From contig NC_085872.1 in assembly GCF_034702125.1 (NCBI RefSeq), positions 27,496,634-27,560,633 on the forward strand: a DNA stretch of 64,000 nucleotides, given 5' to 3'. A program made the position numbers and the translations under genes. Positions within the stretch are counted from its first letter, which is position 1, and the number at the start of each line of letters is the position of its first letter. Source of the stretch: Engraulis encrasicolus. Taxonomy: Eukaryota; Chordata; Actinopteri; Clupeiformes; Engraulidae. Below the pieces are notes generated by a model. That model was given only the letters and a program-made list of their open reading frames with translations. It was not told the DNA's origin and searched no databases. Shown here one piece after another: positions 61,923-64,000 of the stretch.

Positions 61923-63779
61923 TGAGTTTGATATTTTACAGGGTTCCATTAGAGCAACAGAAAATGTTATATTTTTAACAAAATTCCCATGACCCTCAAC
62001 CTATAAGTGTAGCAACCCGAATGCCCTGCAGGTGAGGCCCTGCTACTGTGTAGGACATAATTTCCCTCCTAAAAGGTGGGATGGCGTACCTATTCAGTGA
62101 ACTTGAAATTATGTTCATTAGTTCACTCTCTGAAATTTGGATTAAGCACGTATGCATTCATCTTCGTTCTCGCTGGAGAACGGACTTCTCGTGATCGTGC
62201 CACTCTCACAGGAGAGTGGCTGTCCACACGCTGGACTGATCATCAAAGTGCTTCACAGGGTCCGCAGGGAGCACTGCACTCAAAAAGCTAATATAGATTA
62301 CGTGGTGTATTGGACAAGATCACTGGCCGTGGTGCTGAAGTACTGCCATGGCCGAGAAATGTCTATGCAGCAAACATTCTCAAGCTCGGGAATACGGAAC
62401 TCCACTGAGAGATCGGGCAGTATCTGCGCCCGCATATATGTGCAAACTCTGAGCGGACACCCCCGGAAGATGATGGTTGGAGAGTAATGGAGCAAGGCGA
62501 ACTGGAAGGAAGCTAGGGCGAGACACCTGATGAATCGATCGAAGAGCGGCGGAAGGCAGGCGAAAGGGGAGGGGGTGCGAGCGAGAAAGAAAATTTCTGA
62601 CTGAAGACAGATGAACAGAGAATAAATGCTGTATAGTTAATTAAGGGTCATTCCAAATTCCAGTGCGCTGGAATTCCACCAAATGACGGCAGACCGGAGA
62701 ATGAGATGCAGCTGGTTAAATAGGCGTGCCTATCTTTTCACACTGAATTCAGGCGAATGACAGTTGAGTGGAGAACAGAATGCAGGTGGTAAATTAGGCA
62801 TGCCAAATTTCATTACGCTTCTTCATTTTTAACCAAAAGGGGCATTTCACAAACATCTGAGGATTTTTAGATAATGATCCAATCTGCACCAAAAGGCTGA
62901 TATTCAGATATTCCACGTCACATTCAATATCGTGCTTCATTGCATATTTCACTCCTGCTAAATTCCTGAGGACAGATCTATGGCCCAGTCACCATCATAC
63001 CTTATTACATTGTCAGACTAGACCAACTCTTCAGACAAACATCCTTTTATGCCACTATATTTGGGTAATGTACCGTGACATTATCTCACCTTTCTCCTGC
63101 ACCAGAACCTGGAGCTCCTCCTTCACGCCCTCGTGCCACTGCGGTATGTCCATGTGCAGGGAGTAGTCGCAGCAGGACTTCTTGTCCGCCGCATCCTGCC
63201 ACTGCTCAAAGGCCGCCAACAGGCTGTCTCCTGGCTCCGGTGTCACATGATCAACTGGACAAGCAAAAGGAGTAACAATGAGGATTGAAATGAAACCCTG
63301 TGCCAGATCAGCCAAAGGAAATCACTTTTTTGCATTTGGAGCAGAAGATTTTAAGAGTTGACCATTGTTTAGCACCGTTTAGGCCACTGCATGCATGACA
63401 CACATTTGGTAATGACTCTGAAAAGTGACTCCATCATATATGTCTGTGAAAATGAATCAATTTTCGGTTTTGTGTATCGATGTTAACGTATGTCATCATC
63501 ACTGAGTGGACCCTTCATGATAACAACATCTAAAAAGCTGGAGAAAGGCCAAATCAACAGGATATTTTCAGTCTCCTGGAGCCAACTGAACAACTCACTG
63601 ATCATGGTGGTGCCTCCAGCCACGGCCGCCCGGGTGCCTTGGTAGAAGTCATCCACGGGTGGCACCCCCGCATAGGGCTTCCGGAAGCAGGTGTTGACAT
63701 CGATGCCTCCCGGTATAACCATGCGGCCATTGGCCTCCACTACCTTCACTCCCCCTGGGACAATCAGGTTCTCCCCCAC
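52290..63779 (-). CDS. crmp1: Collapsin response mediator protein 1 (CRMP1/DPYSL1), all but the 5' end
   Basis: Cytosolic dihydropyrimidinase-related tetramer that relays semaphorin signals to tubulin in growing neurites; the family has lost hydantoinase activity. Twelve minus-strand exons: 63779-63599, 63254-63090, 61843-61782, 61627-61547, 60881-60813, 60684-60564, 60181-60025, 54462-54321, 54123-53953, 53736-53557, 53125-52960 and 52381-52290; 528 codons plus stop, phases agree throughout. The first exon here starts [10 protein letters not shown]; the first roughly 45 residues lie outside. Later landmarks are [11 protein letters not shown]? region ([12 protein letters not shown]), [56 protein letters not shown] and the tail [17 protein letters not shown]. 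The end [18 protein letters not shown] separates CRMP1 from DPYSL2-5. A CT microsatellite forms two of its splice acceptors. Confidence 0.96.
52560..52916. mobile_element. TTAA-flanked MITE, crmp1 intron
   Basis: The ends AAGGTGTACGGTGTA and TACACAGTGCACCTT are inverted repeats, each bordered by TTAA, as in piggyBac- or Kolobok-type insertions. Related sequences occur at 20808-21100 and 6590-6740. Confidence 0.75.
53338..53517 (-). mobile_element. tRNA-derived SINE, family B copy
   Basis: Minus-strand head TGGCTCTAACGGCTAGGCAC with B-box CCCGGGTTCGATTCCCGG, then a body ending in a TAAATGCATAAAAGCCCT-type tail. It lies in a crmp1 intron in sense orientation. The head lacks a sound cloverleaf, so it is not called as a tRNA. 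Confidence 0.75.
53738..53837. repeat. (GA)n microsatellite forming a crmp1 splice acceptor
   Basis: About 100 bp of GA with a few interruptions, CT in the transcript. It runs straight into the AG of the exon starting at 53736, so the whole polypyrimidine tract is microsatellite. Confidence 0.95.
54594..55524. mobile_element. 931-bp TTAA-flanked element with ~350-bp inverted repeats
   Basis: Left arm (54594-54944) and right arm (about 55175-55524) are near-identical reverse complements, starting AGCGATGGTTCGGAGTAGAA. TTAA lies at 54590-54593 and 55525-55528. The central ~230 bp is unique and non-coding. The TTAA duplication fits piggyBac or Kolobok families. Confidence 0.9.
55700..55990. mobile_element. 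Probable hAT MITE of the GGGCGATAT type
   Basis: Begins CAGGGATGAGCCATATCTCG and ends CATATCGCCCGCCCCTAG, with CGATTTC motifs near both ends. The flanking duplication is not clear. Confidence 0.5.
55991..56105. repeat. Interspersed repeat, also present inverted at 58860-59010
   Basis: Shares CGTTACGCGCTGGATAGAAG and AGAAGGGGTGCCCC with the reverse complement of 58900-58990. Both lie in the same crmp1 intron, facing each other. Confidence 0.7.
57127..57343. mobile_element. hAT MITE, 217 bp
   Basis: Begins CAGTGGTTCTCAAACC and ends GTTTGGGCACCACCG, with the 8-bp duplication ctctacat at 57119-57126 and 57344-57351. Confidence 0.9.
57365..57855. repeat. CAGTA pentamer array with higher-order structure
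   Basis: About 490 bp of CAGTA repeats. A longer period is visible: the unit AGTAGCATACAGTACGGTGC recurs near 57415, 57467, 57500, 57545, 57577, 57625, 57664 and 57730. Spurious Leu-Tyr-Cys-Thr frames arise on the minus strand. Confidence 0.92.
57870..58850. other. crmp1 intron, no supported feature
   Basis: AT-rich intronic sequence. No exon with CRMP similarity and no recognisable element. Confidence 0.55.
58860..59010. repeat. Interspersed repeat, inverted relative to 55991
   Basis: Contains GGGGCACCCCTTCTGAAATG and CTTCTATCCAGCGCGTAACG, matching 55991-56105 in reverse. The element's boundaries are not defined. Confidence 0.65.
60948..60989. repeat. (CAT)n microsatellite, crmp1 intron
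   Basis: 14 perfect CAT units, about 65 bp upstream (in gene sense) of the exon at 60881. The apparent poly-Asp and poly-His frames are artefacts. Confidence 0.95.
61856..61919. repeat. (GA)n microsatellite at a crmp1 acceptor
   Basis: 64 bp of GA, CT in the transcript, ending about 13 nt before the exon at 61843 and supplying most of its polypyrimidine tract. Confidence 0.95.
61920..63089. other. crmp1 intron, partly GC-rich, unrecognised
   Basis: The stretch 62150-62600 is richer in GC and holds an open frame of 111 codons on the plus strand (62152-62487) with no family resemblance I can see. The part 62640-62830 contains a loose duplication (AATGACGGCAGACCGGAGAA and AATGACAGTTGAGTGGAGAA). 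It may be an uncharacterised repeat. Confidence 0.4.
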
Positions 63780-64000
63780 CTGCCTTATAGGGAAACCAAA
63801 AAAAAAGCCAGGTGTCAGTGGTGAATGGGGGCGGTGGTGGTCCCATAATAAACTTTGCTGAAAGATTACAACTTGGGTGCAAAGGTCCATAATAGTATAT
63901 AATAACCCCTGCAGTAATATCTCGTTGGACAAAAAAATCAAACCCCTTGGTTCATGAGAAGTAGGCCTAAAATGTTTAAGACCCCACATGTTGTTAATAT

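Noticed and set aside
63783..63989. Upstream extension of the first crmp1 exon in this window
   Set aside because: The frame continues open past 63779, but its sequence does not match CRMP proteins and a good acceptor (CTTATAGGGAAAC side aside, the AG at 63781-63780) precedes VGENLIV, so this part is intron.

Overview
The window is a piece of a vertebrate nuclear genome, almost certainly a teleost fish. All genes are split by GT-AG introns, the proteins match vertebrate families closely, and the spaces between exons are full of fish-style hAT MITEs, tRNA-derived SINEs, a Tc1 relic, L1/L2-like LINEs and very long dinucleotide microsatellites. There is nothing bacterial, plasmid-borne or CRISPR-like.

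Six protein-coding genes can be supported, all on the minus strand. From left to right: (1) the 5' half of slc34a2, a Na+/phosphate cotransporter (exons 1-6 and the first 30 nt of the next exon, 1-1810); (2) complete chic2 (11140-12729, 6 exons, 170 aa); (3) complete fip1l1 (15638-36708, 17 exons, 551 aa), the Fip1 subunit of the cleavage/polyadenylation machinery; (4) complete intelectin (39539-42736, 7 exons, 328 aa), a secreted lectin; (5) an intronless D1-family dopamine receptor with D5-like features (47808-48953, 381 aa); (6) crmp1, a collapsin response mediator protein, lacking only its 5' exon(s), which lie beyond the window (52290-63779, 12 exons). Reading phase is consistent across every splice junction I placed, which is the main support for the models. 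The human counterparts of slc34a2, chic2, fip1l1, crmp1 and DRD5 all lie on chromosome 4, so this looks like a rearranged piece of that ancestral block. The genes do not form a pathway or an operon.

Mobile elements fill most of the rest. fip1l1 carries a full-length but dead 6.2-kb L1 with a 17-bp target-site duplication, itself broken by a hAT MITE, plus a Tc1 relic holding two hAT elements, one of which holds a further element. The slc34a2-chic2 gap has MITEs, a tRNA-SINE and a Gypsy integrase relic. A 1.1-kb element with 61-bp perfect inverted repeats lies just upstream of chic2. crmp1 introns hold a 0.93-kb TTAA-flanked element with inverted repeats of about 350 bp and a CAGTA pentamer array of about 480 bp.

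The observation I would follow first is a family of roughly 230-270 bp hairpin elements flanked by long (14-17 bp, one degraded) direct repeats, as expected of retroposition. Two of the three copies start within a few nucleotides of 5' splice sites (fip1l1 and itln). Others worth checking are the intelectin's loss of two of four known ligand-contact residues, and (CT)n microsatellites that serve as the polypyrimidine tracts of three splice acceptors.
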